Of a DNA stretch of 64,000 nt, positions 33,253 through 42,976 are shown piece after piece. The stretch covers positions 1,054,001 through 1,118,000 of the forward strand of contig NZ_AZUK01000001.1 of assembly GCF_000527035.1 (NCBI RefSeq). The letters run 5' to 3'. This DNA comes from Tolumonas lignilytica. Lineage in GTDB: Bacteria; Pseudomonadota; Gammaproteobacteria; Enterobacterales; Aeromonadaceae. Made by a program: the position numbers and the translations under genes. Every line of letters begins with the position of its first letter. The first letter of the stretch is position 1. The notes under the pieces are model-generated. The model saw only the letters and a program-made list of their open reading frames with translations, was not told the DNA's origin and made no database searches.

Positions 33253-33339
33253 ATGCGCTCTCTCCAGCAGCTTTATCCAGCAGTCAATCCAACCCTTAAT
33301 GTTATTCCTATAACTACTCACTGTTATGAATCTAACTGA
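33253..33339 (+). CDS. Possible rho leader peptide (RhoL-like), 28 codons
   Basis: A short frame from ATG 33253 to TGA 33337-33339 encodes a 28-residue peptide beginning [11 protein letters not shown]. It overlaps the start of rho in another frame by 14 nt. E. coli has a 33-residue leader peptide, RhoL, upstream of rho that also begins MRS. No strong ribosome site precedes this frame and the match is very short, so this is only a suggestion from position. Confidence 0.3.
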   Translation: MRSLQQLYPAVNPTLNVIPITTHCYESN

Positions 33340-34591
33340 ACTAAAGAATACCGCCGTCTCCGAACTGGTACACCTCGGTGAATCCATGGGCCTGGAAAAC
33401 CTCGCCCGTTTGCATAAAAAAGATATCATTTTTGCCATTCTGAAAGCTCACGCGAAAAGCGGAGAAGATATTTTTGGAGATGGTGTACTGGAAATACTGC
33501 AGGATGGTTTTGGTTTCCTGCGTTCAGCGGACAGTTCTTATCTGGCTGGCCCAGATGATATCTATGTATCACCAAGTCAGGTACGCCGTTTCAACTTGCG
33601 TACTGGCGATACCATTTCCGGTAAAATCCGCCCGCCGAAAGAAGGCGAACGTTATTTTGCTTTGTTGAAAGTTGATACCGTCAACTATGACCGTCCGGAA
33701 AATGCCCGTAACAAGATCCTGTTTGAAAACTTAACACCGCTGCATCCGACCAAACGTCTGCGTTTGGAGCGTGGTAATGGTTCAACAGAAGATATCACAG
33801 CACGTGTATTGGATCTGGCCTCCCCTATCGGTAAAGGTCAGCGTGGCTTGATTGTGGCGCCACCGAAAGCCGGTAAAACGATTCTGCTGCAAAACATCGC
33901 GCAAAGTATCACCAGCAATCATCCGGAATGTGAACTGATCGTTCTGCTGATCGACGAACGTCCAGAAGAAGTGACCGAAATGCAGCGCATGGTCAAAGGT
34001 GAAGTCGTCGCTTCAACCTTCGACGAACCAGCCACCCGCCATGTTCAGGTTGCCGAAATGGTAATCGAAAAAGCTAAACGTCTGGTTGAACACAAGAAAG
34101 ACGTGGTGATCCTGCTCGATTCTATCACTCGTCTGGCACGTGCTTATAACACCGTGATCCCATCATCAGGCAAAGTACTGACCGGGGGGGTGGATGCCAA
34201 CGCCCTGCATCGTCCAAAACGTTTCTTCGGTGCAGCCCGTAACGTGGAAGAAGGTGGCTCGTTGACCATCATCGCGACGGCGTTGATTGATACCGGCTCG
34301 AAGATGGATGAAGTGATTTACGAGGAATTCAAAGGTACAGGTAACATGGAACTGCATCTGTCTCGTAAGATTGCCGAAAAACGAGTTTACCCGGCGATTG
34401 ATATTACTCGTTCTGGTACACGTCGCGAAGAATTGCTGACAGCGCCGGATGAACTGCAGAAGATGTGGATCCTGCGGAAGATCGTTCACCCGATGGGTGA
34501 AATCGATGCTATGGAATTCATGATCGACAAGTTATCACTGACCAAAACCAATGATGAATTCTTTGATGCGATGAAGCGTCAGCAGAAATAA
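33326..34591 (+). CDS. rho: Transcription termination factor Rho
   Basis: Rho is the hexameric RNA helicase that ends transcription at Rho-dependent sites. The 421-residue protein (E. coli 419) has the N-terminal RNA-binding domain starting MNLTELKN, the Q/R loop region, Walker A APPKAGKT (near residue 180), Walker [17 protein letters not shown] and the C-terminal [15 protein letters not shown]. The 217-nt leader after trxA is a natural place for Rho autoregulation. A long hairpin follows the stop. Confidence 0.98.
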   Translation: MNLTELKNTAVSELVHLGESMGLENLARLHKKDIIFAILKAHAKSGEDIFGDGVLEILQDGFGFLRSADSSYLAGPDDIYVSPSQVRRFNLRTGDTISGKIRPPKEGERYFALLKVDTVNYDRPENARNKILFENLTPLHPTKRLRLERGNGSTEDITARVLDLASPIGKGQRGLIVAPPKAGKTILLQNIAQSITSNHPECELIVLLIDERPEEVTEMQRMVKGEVVASTFDEPATRHVQVAEMVIEKAKRLVEHKKDVVILLDSITRLARAYNTVIPSSGKVLTGGVDANALHRPKRFFGAARNVEEGGSLTIIATALIDTGSKMDEVIYEEFKGTGNMELHLSRKIAEKRVYPAIDITRSGTRREELLTAPDELQKMWILRKIVHPMGEIDAMEFMIDKLSLTKTNDEFFDAMKRQQK

Positions 34592-34606
34592 TCTGGGATG
34601 TTAAGT

Positions 34607-34642
34607 AACAAGAAGGGACAGCATTAGCTGTCCCTTCTTGTT
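34607..34642. terminator. 16-bp perfect hairpin after rho
   Basis: Bases 34607-34622 pair without mismatch with 34627-34642 around ATTA, followed by TGGTATTTTTA. It separates the convergent rho and ygiF. Confidence 0.88.
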
Positions 34643-34653
34643 TGGTATTTTTA

Positions 34654-36153
34654 TCATTCCCAATAGGGTTGCATGCCAATGCCTTGTTGACGGATCTGAT
34701 CCAGTTCAGTGAGTCGTGGTTTCAACTCCTTTTGTAACCAGAGATTCAATTCATCCTGATGCGGACATGCCATACAATTTGCCGCATCAAAAATCCATTC
34801 AATATGCTCCAGATCAGATAAGCGTCCCAGCATATTTAACCAGGGTAAGCGAAAACCCTGTTGTCGTTCGATATCAAATAATGCAGCAAAGCAGACGCCG
34901 ACTTGCAGATTATGTCGCAACAACTCCCGTAACCGCTGGTAACTGGCGTGATCCAGTGCACTGCCCATTTTTGAGAGCGACAATAACTCCTGCCAGCTTT
35001 TATCTAAGGACATGATAGCCAATGTCTGAATCGGTTGTGTCAGAGATGGGCTATTCGGGTCAGTTGCTTCATGCAATACCATCCAGGCTGAGAGTTTTAA
35101 TAATGTCTGACAGTAGCGCACGGATAACAATAAGTCTTGTGTCTGTTCGATGGTCGGCAACTGTTGTTCATGCCGTTGGATTTCGCTGGTCAACTCATGC
35201 TGACACGGTGCATCTTTCAACATCTGCCGATATTCAAATTGCATGCGCTGTAATACCAATGCTTCATCCAGCCAGGCAAATTGCTCAACCAGCCATTGCA
35301 AATCGTCATCCCAATCAACCGGCGTTAATTCGGCAAACACATCAGCAAACAAGGTTCGGGTATGCTGAATCAGTGTGATTGCACTGCGCAACTGTAACAA
35401 TGCCCCAATGGAAGGTTGTTGCATGTAAAGTTGCTCATGGAATTGCCAATGCCGCAGGGCAAACTGTAATGCCGTCATCAAGCCTTCACAGGCAGTCTGA
35501 TCCTGTGTCATAGGGGCAAAGCCCATTCGCCGGACATCAGGTTCTGCTGTCAGTCCGGCCAGACGATAGCCACGTTGCGCCTTGGATATTCCGCCTAATT
35601 GCCAACCCGGTTTGACCGCTAACAGTCTGGCTATTTTGAACAACGATGCGATTGGCCCGGAAATCAGTTCCAGTTCAACTTCGTTAATCGGCTCTTGTTG
35701 CCCGTTGGCTTCGATAAAGCCAATGTCATAGGCAATTTCTACGACGGCATCGTCAAAAGAGACCTGCCAGGTTCGGCGATGGAAATCAGTTCTGAATAAT
35801 GCGGTGAGAGATTGTTGCAAGCTACCGACATTGACACCATCAGGCCATATTTCTGTCGGGAATAGCCGTAAATCAGGCCATGGCACACTCATGGGTAGTG
35901 TATATTCTGGCCGTTGATGCAGGCCAGCAATTACCTGACCTGCCAATTTGATCGTTTGTTCATGTTTTCCGTTGTAAGTACGAATACGCAGGCCACAATC
36001 AAGCTCTCGCAGTTCCTGATCGGCTGTATCAAAGTAGATATTTTCCAGTCGAAAATCCTGTTTTTCTTTGATCTCCAAAGAAGCCAGAATGCGTTCCAGG
36101 TGCAAAAATACATCGTCAGTGACCAGAAACTTCAATTCGACTTCATTACTCAT
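34654..36153 (-). CDS. ygiF: CYTH/CHAD-domain inorganic triphosphatase
   Basis: A 499-residue protein with an N-terminal CYTH domain (residues 1-200) and a C-terminal helical CHAD domain (about 220-490). The CYTH signature ExExK is at the start (NEVELKF), followed by basic and acidic tunnel residues such as LRIRTYN, IKLAGQ and EVELEL. E. coli YgiF of this family hydrolyses inorganic triphosphate. This copy is longer than E. coli YgiF (433). Position near cca resembles E. coli. ATG 36153 has GGAGAG upstream. Confidence 0.88.
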   Translation of the reverse strand: MSNEVELKFLVTDDVFLHLERILASLEIKEKQDFRLENIYFDTADQELRELDCGLRIRTYNGKHEQTIKLAGQVIAGLHQRPEYTLPMSVPWPDLRLFPTEIWPDGVNVGSLQQSLTALFRTDFHRRTWQVSFDDAVVEIAYDIGFIEANGQQEPINEVELELISGPIASLFKIARLLAVKPGWQLGGISKAQRGYRLAGLTAEPDVRRMGFAPMTQDQTACEGLMTALQFALRHWQFHEQLYMQQPSIGALLQLRSAITLIQHTRTLFADVFAELTPVDWDDDLQWLVEQFAWLDEALVLQRMQFEYRQMLKDAPCQHELTSEIQRHEQQLPTIEQTQDLLLSVRYCQTLLKLSAWMVLHEATDPNSPSLTQPIQTLAIMSLDKSWQELLSLSKMGSALDHASYQRLRELLRHNLQVGVCFAALFDIERQQGFRLPWLNMLGRLSDLEHIEWIFDAANCMACPHQDELNLWLQKELKPRLTELDQIRQQGIGMQPYWE

Positions 36154-36247
36154 GAAAATCTCTCCGATACAGTTTGTCAGCTATGATGGCATAGCTTTAT
36201 TTATCTTTTAACTCAATCGGTTATAGTGCACTCGCGTGCTTATGCTT

Positions 36248-36976
36248 TCAATAGCCCTTCCAGTCTGTCAGCGCATTTAAACTAAAACTTTGCGAGCCGA
36301 CACGAAAAATACTGACTTCAGGTTCAATTTTGAGTAGTACCACGCCTTTAACCACTTCATCGCCCTCATGATAATCATGACCATTGATATTGATGACGCG
36401 GTTAGCGGAAATAGTCGAATACACATGTGCACCGTATTTCATCGTGGGTACTTGCTGGCTGATTCTCGGCGGCAGCATGCTCAGTGGTGTCGCATCCGGT
36501 GTTTTTGTTTTCACCGTGGCGGCTGTCTCCGTCGTAGCCTGACGTGAGTCGTTAACCGCCTGCATAAAACGTTTTTCCAATGAACTCCGAGAATCGGTTT
36601 GCAGTTCCACCACCGGGTCGGGATCTGTGGCCTTATCGTTAAGTGTAGGTGTTGTTTGCGCTGACGTCATGGCCGGATCCGGTGCGATCTCAGGCTCTGG
36701 CAGCGGTTCCGTGACAAACTCATAATTTTGAGACAACAGTTTATAGGGCAGTTCTGTCGGGTGGGGAACTTCAATACGACGGATGACCGGCTGATTGTGC
36801 AGTTTGTGCCATCCGTAGTTTGTGGCCGCCCCTAGAACAATGCAAAGCGGCAGCCCCAACAACCATGCCAGCACTCGAGCCTTGGAGCCTTGTTCTCCTG
36901 ATAACTGTTCCGGCATGAAAAAATGGGTCTGTTCGACCCGTTTTGCCTGGCGTGAAGCCGATGTTAGTAGAGACAT
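36248..36976 (-). CDS. gspB: General secretion pathway protein B (ExeB type)
   Basis: A 242-residue inner-membrane protein with a short cytoplasmic N-terminus, one span near residues 34-52 (VLAWLLGLPLCIVLGAAT), a proline- and threonine-rich periplasmic linker and a C-terminal GspB/PilP-like domain (SANRVININGHDYHEGDEV). ExeB works with ExeA to place the ExeD secretin of the type II secretion system in the outer membrane. The stop of gspA and the start of gspB share one base (TAATG), so they are translated together. Confidence 0.88.
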   Translation of the reverse strand: MSLLTSASRQAKRVEQTHFFMPEQLSGEQGSKARVLAWLLGLPLCIVLGAATNYGWHKLHNQPVIRRIEVPHPTELPYKLLSQNYEFVTEPLPEPEIAPDPAMTSAQTTPTLNDKATDPDPVVELQTDSRSSLEKRFMQAVNDSRQATTETAATVKTKTPDATPLSMLPPRISQQVPTMKYGAHVYSTISANRVININGHDYHEGDEVVKGVVLLKIEPEVSIFRVGSQSFSLNALTDWKGY

Positions 36977-38604
36977 TAGCTGGCACCTCCGGTGTCATTG
37001 GCTGCATCATTGCTGTTGACCGTTTGTTGTGCGGGTATACGACCCGTTAACCGCGGTACGGCTTCTTTACTATGCATCACTAAGCGCAATAATGTCTGCT
37101 CACCTGCCACACCGTCGGCCTGTAGCCCTTCCTCTTGCTGGAACTGACGCACTTTTGATTCCAGCTGTGTATCAAATCGTTTTACTTTCGGGCGCACGGG
37201 TTGATGCAACGCCTGACTAACGACCGTTTCCAGCCATTGGATATCCCCCATGCCGCTGCGTTTTGATATGAGGGTATTGCCACTATCCGGTAAATGCCAA
37301 AGCAGGGTGTAATCCCGCCCCCACACCTTTTTCAGCCAATCAACAGAAACTTGCCAGCGTTCACTTCCCAGCAGGATATCAGCCTGACCATCCGCTATGT
37401 GCAGCAGAACCGCATAGAGTTCCTTACCGTCCTCTTCGGTCAGTCGGATCACGGCCGGATAGTTCAACTGCAACAGTTCGTCAAAGGAAGCCTGTGACTG
37501 CAGACACCGCAATTTTACGCGTTGAGCACTGTCACAATGAGCCTGATCGATTGCCGTTTCCACCCCCCATACCCGATAGAGCTGCTGCATCGCCTGATCT
37601 TCATAGGCGGCGTCACCTGCGGCACGCTCAAAGCGCTTCACTAGCTTGGCATCCGGCGGTAATGCCACAGGGACCATGACTTTTTTCACTGGCGGCTGTG
37701 GCAAGATGCCCCATTGCTGCCAGCCAAACCAGCCAGCCACCAGCATGATCAACCCAGCCAGTGCAAATGACAGCACCGACAACGTACTGCCTTCATCCCT
37801 TATCCCGGTTGCCTCATAAGCAGCCTGAGCCAGCAACTTATGGTTGATGCGTTCACAGCCAGCCGCATATGCCCCCAATAATGCACGCTCGCAAATCAGG
37901 TTAACCACGCGGGGGATACCGCCACTTAAGCGGTGTAATGTTCGGATGGCAGACGGTGTAAACAAAGGTTGCAAACAACCGGCAACCTGCAAACGAAAAC
38001 GGACATACGCATCCAGATCATTCAGATCCAGCGGTAACAGGTGATAGCGGGCCGTGATCCGTTGCGCTAACTGGCGTAACAGCGGCTGACGCAGTAGCTG
38101 CTGCAGCTCTGGCTGACCAATCAAGACGATCTGTAACAGTTTTGCTTCATCGGTTTCGAGATTGGTCAGTAAACGCAATTGTTCTAAGACATCAGGCATC
38201 AGATGCTGGGCTTCATCAATAACCAGCAATGTGCGGCGTCCTGCCTGATGATTTTGTATTAAAAACTGATGCAGGGTATCAAACAGCGTTTTCAGACTGG
38301 CAGGTTGCGGTGTCGTCAGTTTGAATGCATCGCAGATGGAAGCTAGCAGGTCTTCCGTTGACAAAGCCGGATTCAGAATAAAGGCCAAATCTGTGTTTTC
38401 CGGTAATTGCTGGCGCAAACAGCGGGACACGGTGGTTTTTCCAGTCCCAACTTCGCCAGTAAGCAAGACAAATCCGCCCCCATCGCGTAAACCATATAAA
38501 AGATGGGTAAGGGCTTCGGTATGGCGTTCACTCATATAGAGATATTTAGGATTCGGCGATATAGAAAACGGTGTATCCGTTAGGCTAAAAAAGGCTTTAT
38601 ACAT
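36976..38604 (-). CDS. gspA: General secretion pathway ATPase ExeA
   Basis: A 542-residue protein (Aeromonas ExeA about 547). The N-terminal AAA+ ATPase has Walker A GEVGTGKTT near residue 50 and Walker B LLVIDEAQH near 129. A single span lies near residue 280 (VLSFALAGLIMLVAG). The periplasmic part ends in a peptidoglycan-binding domain (KVRQFQQEEGLQADGVAG). ExeA binds peptidoglycan and opens a path for secretin assembly. The rest of the type II secretion operon is not in this window, and a separate exeAB locus is normal in Aeromonas. Divergent from cca. Confidence 0.92.
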   Translation of the reverse strand: MYKAFFSLTDTPFSISPNPKYLYMSERHTEALTHLLYGLRDGGGFVLLTGEVGTGKTTVSRCLRQQLPENTDLAFILNPALSTEDLLASICDAFKLTTPQPASLKTLFDTLHQFLIQNHQAGRRTLLVIDEAQHLMPDVLEQLRLLTNLETDEAKLLQIVLIGQPELQQLLRQPLLRQLAQRITARYHLLPLDLNDLDAYVRFRLQVAGCLQPLFTPSAIRTLHRLSGGIPRVVNLICERALLGAYAAGCERINHKLLAQAAYEATGIRDEGSTLSVLSFALAGLIMLVAGWFGWQQWGILPQPPVKKVMVPVALPPDAKLVKRFERAAGDAAYEDQAMQQLYRVWGVETAIDQAHCDSAQRVKLRCLQSQASFDELLQLNYPAVIRLTEEDGKELYAVLLHIADGQADILLGSERWQVSVDWLKKVWGRDYTLLWHLPDSGNTLISKRSGMGDIQWLETVVSQALHQPVRPKVKRFDTQLESKVRQFQQEEGLQADGVAGEQTLLRLVMHSKEAVPRLTGRIPAQQTVNSNDAANDTGGAS

Positions 38605-38704
38605 AATCAGCTGATCCCATGGGTAGTCGTCGCAGAGTAATCCGCAGCACGAATGAAGTCAAAAGCAGGCTATAATCTTGCTGAGAAAATTGAGGATTAA
38701 ACCA

Positions 38705-39937
38705 GTGCAAATATATTTGGTAGGCGGCGCCGTACGGGACTCACTATTGGGCTTACCGGTGACCGAGCGGGATTATGTCGTGGTCGGCAGTGAAGCCCAG
38801 ACGTTATTAGATCAAGGTTTCATTCCTGTCGGACGCGACTTCCCGGTTTTTCTGCATCCCCAGACAAAAGAAGAATACGCCCTCGCTCGCATTGAACGCA
38901 AAGAAGGTCGTGGTTATACCGGTTTTGCCTGTTATGCGGCCCCCGATGTGACATTGGAACAAGATCTGTTGCGTCGGGATCTGACTATCAACGCGATCGC
39001 CCAAGATCAAGCAGGACAACTGCATGATCCTTATGGCGGTATGCGCGATCTGCAGGATCGCGTATTGCGCCATATCTCCCCGGCGTTCAGCGAAGATCCG
39101 TTGCGTGTGTTGCGTGTTGCCCGTTTTGCAGCTCGTTTCCATCATTTAGGTTTTTACATTGCCCCGGAAACGCTGGAGTTGATGCGAAAACTCAGTCGCA
39201 GCGGTGAGCTGAATCACCTGACACCGGAACGTGTCTGGAAAGAGTTGGAAAAAGTGCTCTCAGGGCGTAATCCACAGATCTTTTTTGAGGTGCTCCACGA
39301 TTGCGAAGCTCTGCCAATACTGTTACCGGAAGTGGAAGCCTTGTTCGGGGTTCCCGCGCGTCCGGATTGGCATCCGGAAGTCGATACCGGTGTGCATGTG
39401 ATGATGGCATTGCATGAAGCCAGTCAGCGCAGTGAACAACTGGCTGTACGTTTTGCCACGCTCTGTCATGACTTGGGTAAAGCACAAACGCCAGCACATA
39501 TCCTGCCCAGCCATCACGGACATGGGGATCGTGGATTGCCCTTGATTCAGTCATTGTGTAAGCGATTGAAAGTACCTAATGAGTGTCGCGATCTGGCCTT
39601 ACTGGTGAGTGAATTGCATTCTCTGGTGCACACGGCATTACAGTTGCGTCCGGCCACTCTGTTAAGACTGTTTGATCGACTGGACGTCTGGCGCAAACCG
39701 GAACGATTATCCCAACTGCTGCTGTGCTGTCAGGCCGATTTTTATGGCCGTCTCGGATTTGCAGAACGAGAATATCCGGAACCCGAATATGTACAGCAAG
39801 CCTATGATGCGGCAGCAGCCGTCGCCGTCAGACCCATTCTGGAAGCCGGTTATACAGGGGAAGCAATACGGCTGCAGTTAAGCCGCCGCCGTATCTTTGC
39901 CATTCGAGAAATCCACTGTCGCTGGAATGATAAATAG
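38705..39937 (+). CDS. cca: Multifunctional CCA-adding tRNA nucleotidyltransferase
   Basis: Cca adds or repairs the 3' CCA of tRNA. The 410-residue enzyme has the class II nucleotidyltransferase head ([13 protein letters not shown], then ERDYVVVG), [11 protein letters not shown], the nucleotide-selecting [16 protein letters not shown], and an HD domain ([11 protein letters not shown]) for phosphatase/phosphodiesterase activity as in E. coli. The frame is open from TTG 38678, but GTG 38705 is chosen because GAGGA lies about 9 nt ahead and the product then starts like E. coli Cca (MKIYLVGG). Confidence 0.95.
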   Translation: MQIYLVGGAVRDSLLGLPVTERDYVVVGSEAQTLLDQGFIPVGRDFPVFLHPQTKEEYALARIERKEGRGYTGFACYAAPDVTLEQDLLRRDLTINAIAQDQAGQLHDPYGGMRDLQDRVLRHISPAFSEDPLRVLRVARFAARFHHLGFYIAPETLELMRKLSRSGELNHLTPERVWKELEKVLSGRNPQIFFEVLHDCEALPILLPEVEALFGVPARPDWHPEVDTGVHVMMALHEASQRSEQLAVRFATLCHDLGKAQTPAHILPSHHGHGDRGLPLIQSLCKRLKVPNECRDLALLVSELHSLVHTALQLRPATLLRLFDRLDVWRKPERLSQLLLCCQADFYGRLGFAEREYPEPEYVQQAYDAAAAVAVRPILEAGYTGEAIRLQLSRRRIFAIREIHCRWNDK

Positions 39938-39940
39938 ACC

Positions 39941-40429
39941 CTACACCCAGTCGAAGGCCACCGCACGCAATGGCTGACGACTGGCGTCATATTCAGACCA
40001 GAGTTCCCCAAGGGTCATGTTAGCCAAGGGGTGCCGCCACTCCGGAGCTAGCTCCGCAAAGGGCCGCAAAACAAACGCATTCAGCAGAATTTCACTGCGC
40101 GGTAATTCGACTGGCGCACTCATCACTTCTTCGCCATAAGCCAACAGATCCAGATCCAAGGTACGGCCTGAAAACTTCCGGGCATTCGCTGGTCGCCCAT
40201 GGGCAAACTCAATGGCCCGCAGCTGTGCCGCTACTTCAGCGACACTCACCGTGGTTTCGGCTGCAATCACCAGATTGTAAAAGGGAGCGCCATCAAACCC
40301 GACCGCATCACTTTCATATACCGTTGAACAACGGCAATCCGCAAAGACCTGTTGCAATGCCTGCCAACCCGCCCGCAGATAACGCTCCCGTTCGATGTTA
40401 GAACCAACACCGATATAAATACGGGCCAT
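39941..40429 (-). CDS. folK: 2-amino-4-hydroxy-6-hydroxymethyldihydropteridine diphosphokinase
   Basis: FolK transfers pyrophosphate from ATP to hydroxymethyl-dihydropterin in folate synthesis. The 162-residue enzyme has YIGVGSNIERE at the start and the ATP/Mg motif GRTLDLDLL followed by LPRSEILLNAFVLRP. It overlaps folB by 1 nt (TAATG), joining the two consecutive folate enzymes in one unit. Convergent with cca, 3 nt from its stop. Confidence 0.95.
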   Translation of the reverse strand: MARIYIGVGSNIERERYLRAGWQALQQVFADCRCSTVYESDAVGFDGAPFYNLVIAAETTVSVAEVAAQLRAIEFAHGRPANARKFSGRTLDLDLLAYGEEVMSAPVELPRSEILLNAFVLRPFAELAPEWRHPLANMTLGELWSEYDASRQPLRAVAFDWV

Positions 40430-40779
40430 TATGCCTCCCGCACAATCTCAACCCCGACACCACGGGCATTCACGACCGCACCCGGTTTCGTCACCCGCAC
40501 CCGTACCCGCAACACAGGAAATTCACTCAGCAACAACTGCGCAGTCTGTTCCGCCACCGCCTCGACCAACCCGATAGGACGAGTGCTGATCATATCCGTG
40601 ACCCGCTTTGATACAGCGGCATAATCCAACGCCAGCGACATGTCATCCTGCTCACCCGCCGCCTGCGTATCAAAATCCATTTCCAGATCCACCACCAATT
40701 TCTGGGTGATCTGCTTTTCCCACTCATACACGCCAATCGTACAGTAGACTTCAAGATGATCGATAAAGACTTTATCCAT
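40429..40779 (-). CDS. folB: Dihydroneopterin aldolase
   Basis: FolB cleaves dihydroneopterin to hydroxymethyl-dihydropterin and glycolaldehyde, the step before FolK. The 116-residue protein has VFIDHLEVYCTIGVYEWE, LDYAAVSKRV and VEAVAEQTAQLLL, typical of the tunnelling fold, with the catalytic Lys in RVTKPGAV. It is first in folB-folK, divergent from plsY. Confidence 0.96.
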   Translation of the reverse strand: MDKVFIDHLEVYCTIGVYEWEKQITQKLVVDLEMDFDTQAAGEQDDMSLALDYAAVSKRVTDMISTRPIGLVEAVAEQTAQLLLSEFPVLRVRVRVTKPGAVVNARGVGVEIVREA

Positions 40780-40883
40780 GTTTTATCCTAATTCTGCTAA
40801 TCTGGAACGTGGGTATCGGGGATGGATCATACTCCAGCCAGCGCCGATAGAAAAATAGTGCCGCGAACAACGTCAGGAGACTT

Positions 40884-41495
40884 ATGCTCGCACTCACTTT
40901 TGCCATGACAGGCATGGCTTATCTACTGGGATCTATCAGTAATGCGGTCTTGATCAGCCGTTTTTGTCATCTACCCGATCCTCGCGAATATGGTTCCCAT
41001 AACCCCGGTGCCACCAACGTGCTGCGTTCTGGCAACCGATTCGCCGCCTTCATCGTGTTTTTACTGGATATGCTGAAAGGCACCGTTCCGGTTTATCTCG
41101 CCTGGTATTTAGGCATCTCGCCGCTTTATCTTGGCTTCATCGGTATTGCCGCCTGTCTGGGGCATATGTACCCGCTTTACTTCCATTTCCGCGGCGGTAA
41201 GGGAGTTGCTACCGCGCTCGGTGCTTTGATGCCTTTAGGGTTGGATATGGGCAGTTTCATGATTATCACCTGGCTGATCGTGCTGCTGTTCAGTGGCTAC
41301 TCATCACTCGCCGCCATCAGTGCCGCATTACTGGCGCCTGTTTATACCTATTGCCTGAAACCCGAATACACCCTGCCCGTGGCCATGCTGTGCTGTCTGA
41401 TCATTTTGCGTCATCACGAAAACATCAGTCGGCTGCTGCAAGGCCTCGAGCCCAAGGTTTGGTCGCGCCACCCGCTAAAGCGTCACCGCCGCTAA
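40884..41495 (+). CDS. plsY: Acyl-phosphate glycerol-3-phosphate acyltransferase
   Basis: PlsY acylates glycerol-3-phosphate with acyl-phosphate at the inner membrane, the first step of phospholipid synthesis. The 203-residue protein has about five spans and the three PlsY loop motifs: [12 protein letters not shown] with [13 protein letters not shown], the [11 protein letters not shown] phosphate loop, and [13 protein letters not shown]. Its 3' end overlaps the convergent tsaD by 21 nt. Order folB-plsY-tsaD-rpsU resembles E. coli. Confidence 0.96.
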   Translation: MLALTFAMTGMAYLLGSISNAVLISRFCHLPDPREYGSHNPGATNVLRSGNRFAAFIVFLLDMLKGTVPVYLAWYLGISPLYLGFIGIAACLGHMYPLYFHFRGGKGVATALGALMPLGLDMGSFMIITWLIVLLFSGYSSLAAISAALLAPVYTYCLKPEYTLPVAMLCCLIILRHHENISRLLQGLEPKVWSRHPLKRHRR

Positions 41496-42494
41496 CGTCT
41501 CCAGATTCCAGCGTGGCTGTACCACAATCTCCAACCCGGTAGTATGGCCCGCCTTCAAACGTTGCATACCCGCAAACGCAATCATTGCCCCATTGTCTGT
41601 ACAAAACTCCGGACGTGGATAGAAGACTTCGCCTCCCAATTTGTGCATCAGCTCTGCCAACTGACTGCGTAACTGTTGGTTAGCGCTCACACCGCCCGCA
41701 ATCACCAGACGCTTGAGCCCCGTCTCCTGCAACGCCCGTTTGCATTTGATGGCCAAGGTATCCACAACCGCTGACTGAAAAGCATGGGCAATATCAGCAC
41801 GAGTCTGATCATCTGATCCCTGACTATGGATCGTGTTCGCCGCAAAGGTTTTCAGGCCGGAAAAACTGAAATCCAAGCCAGGACGATCCGTCATCGGACG
41901 CGGAAACACGAATCGACCAGCCACACCCTGTTCCGCCAGCCGGGATAACGCAGCGCCGCCCGGATAATCCAATCCCAGCAATTTGGCAGTCTTGTCAAAG
42001 GCTTCCCCTGCCGCATCATCAATCGATTCGCCGAGGATCTGATACTGGCCGATACCATCCACCCGCACCAACAACGTGTGTCCGCCGGAAACTAACAGCG
42101 CAATAAAAGGAAATTCCGGTACTCGATCTTCCAGCATCGGCGCCAGCAGATGACCTTCCATATGATGCACCGGAATGGCTGGCTTATTCCAGGCCATGGC
42201 CAGTGAGCGAGCAATGGTCGCGCCAACCAGCAACGCACCGACCAGGCCCGGCCCGGCGGTATAGGCGATCCCATCCAGATCCTCGGATCGACAACCTGCC
42301 TGCTGCATGGCAGCCTCGATCAAGGGTAATGTCTTGCGGATATGATCCCGGCTGGCCAGTTCCGGCACAACACCGCCATAATCGGCATGCAATTTAATCT
42401 GGCTATATAATTGATGAGCGAGGATCCCTTGTTGATCGTCAAAGATCGCGATCCCGGTTTCATCACACGATGTTTCGATACCTAATACCCGCAT
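41475..42494 (-). CDS. tsaD: tRNA N6-adenosine threonylcarbamoyltransferase
   Basis: TsaD, with TsaB and TsaE, transfers threonylcarbamoyl to A37 of ANN-decoding tRNAs, which include the tRNA-Ile in this window. The 339-residue ASKHA protein has [13 protein letters not shown], the iron-binding [20 protein letters not shown] and the late NGAMIAFAG. It is divergent from rpsU and its 3' end overlaps that of plsY. Confidence 0.97.
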   Translation of the reverse strand: MRVLGIETSCDETGIAIFDDQQGILAHQLYSQIKLHADYGGVVPELASRDHIRKTLPLIEAAMQQAGCRSEDLDGIAYTAGPGLVGALLVGATIARSLAMAWNKPAIPVHHMEGHLLAPMLEDRVPEFPFIALLVSGGHTLLVRVDGIGQYQILGESIDDAAGEAFDKTAKLLGLDYPGGAALSRLAEQGVAGRFVFPRPMTDRPGLDFSFSGLKTFAANTIHSQGSDDQTRADIAHAFQSAVVDTLAIKCKRALQETGLKRLVIAGGVSANQQLRSQLAELMHKLGGEVFYPRPEFCTDNGAMIAFAGMQRLKAGHTTGLEIVVQPRWNLETLAAVTL

Positions 42495-42529
42495 TTTTCG
42501 GTTACTCCGGTAAAATTTCGACCGATTAA

Positions 42530-42895
<366 letters not shown>

Positions 42896-42922
42896 TTTTA
42901 CAGACCGTTAAGTTTTCTCGAT

Positions 42923-42958
42923 AAGCCGCGCACTCTGCTGATTGCGCGGCTTGTTTTA
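42923..42958 (+). terminator. Internal terminator between rpsU and dnaG
   Basis: AAGCCGCGCA (42923-42932) pairs perfectly with TGCGCGGCTT (42943-42952) around a 10-nt loop, followed by GTTTTATT. The E. coli operon has a terminator (T1) here that keeps primase low relative to S21; the same position suggests the same role. Confidence 0.85.
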
Positions 42959-42976
42959 TTGGCAGACGGAATTCAG

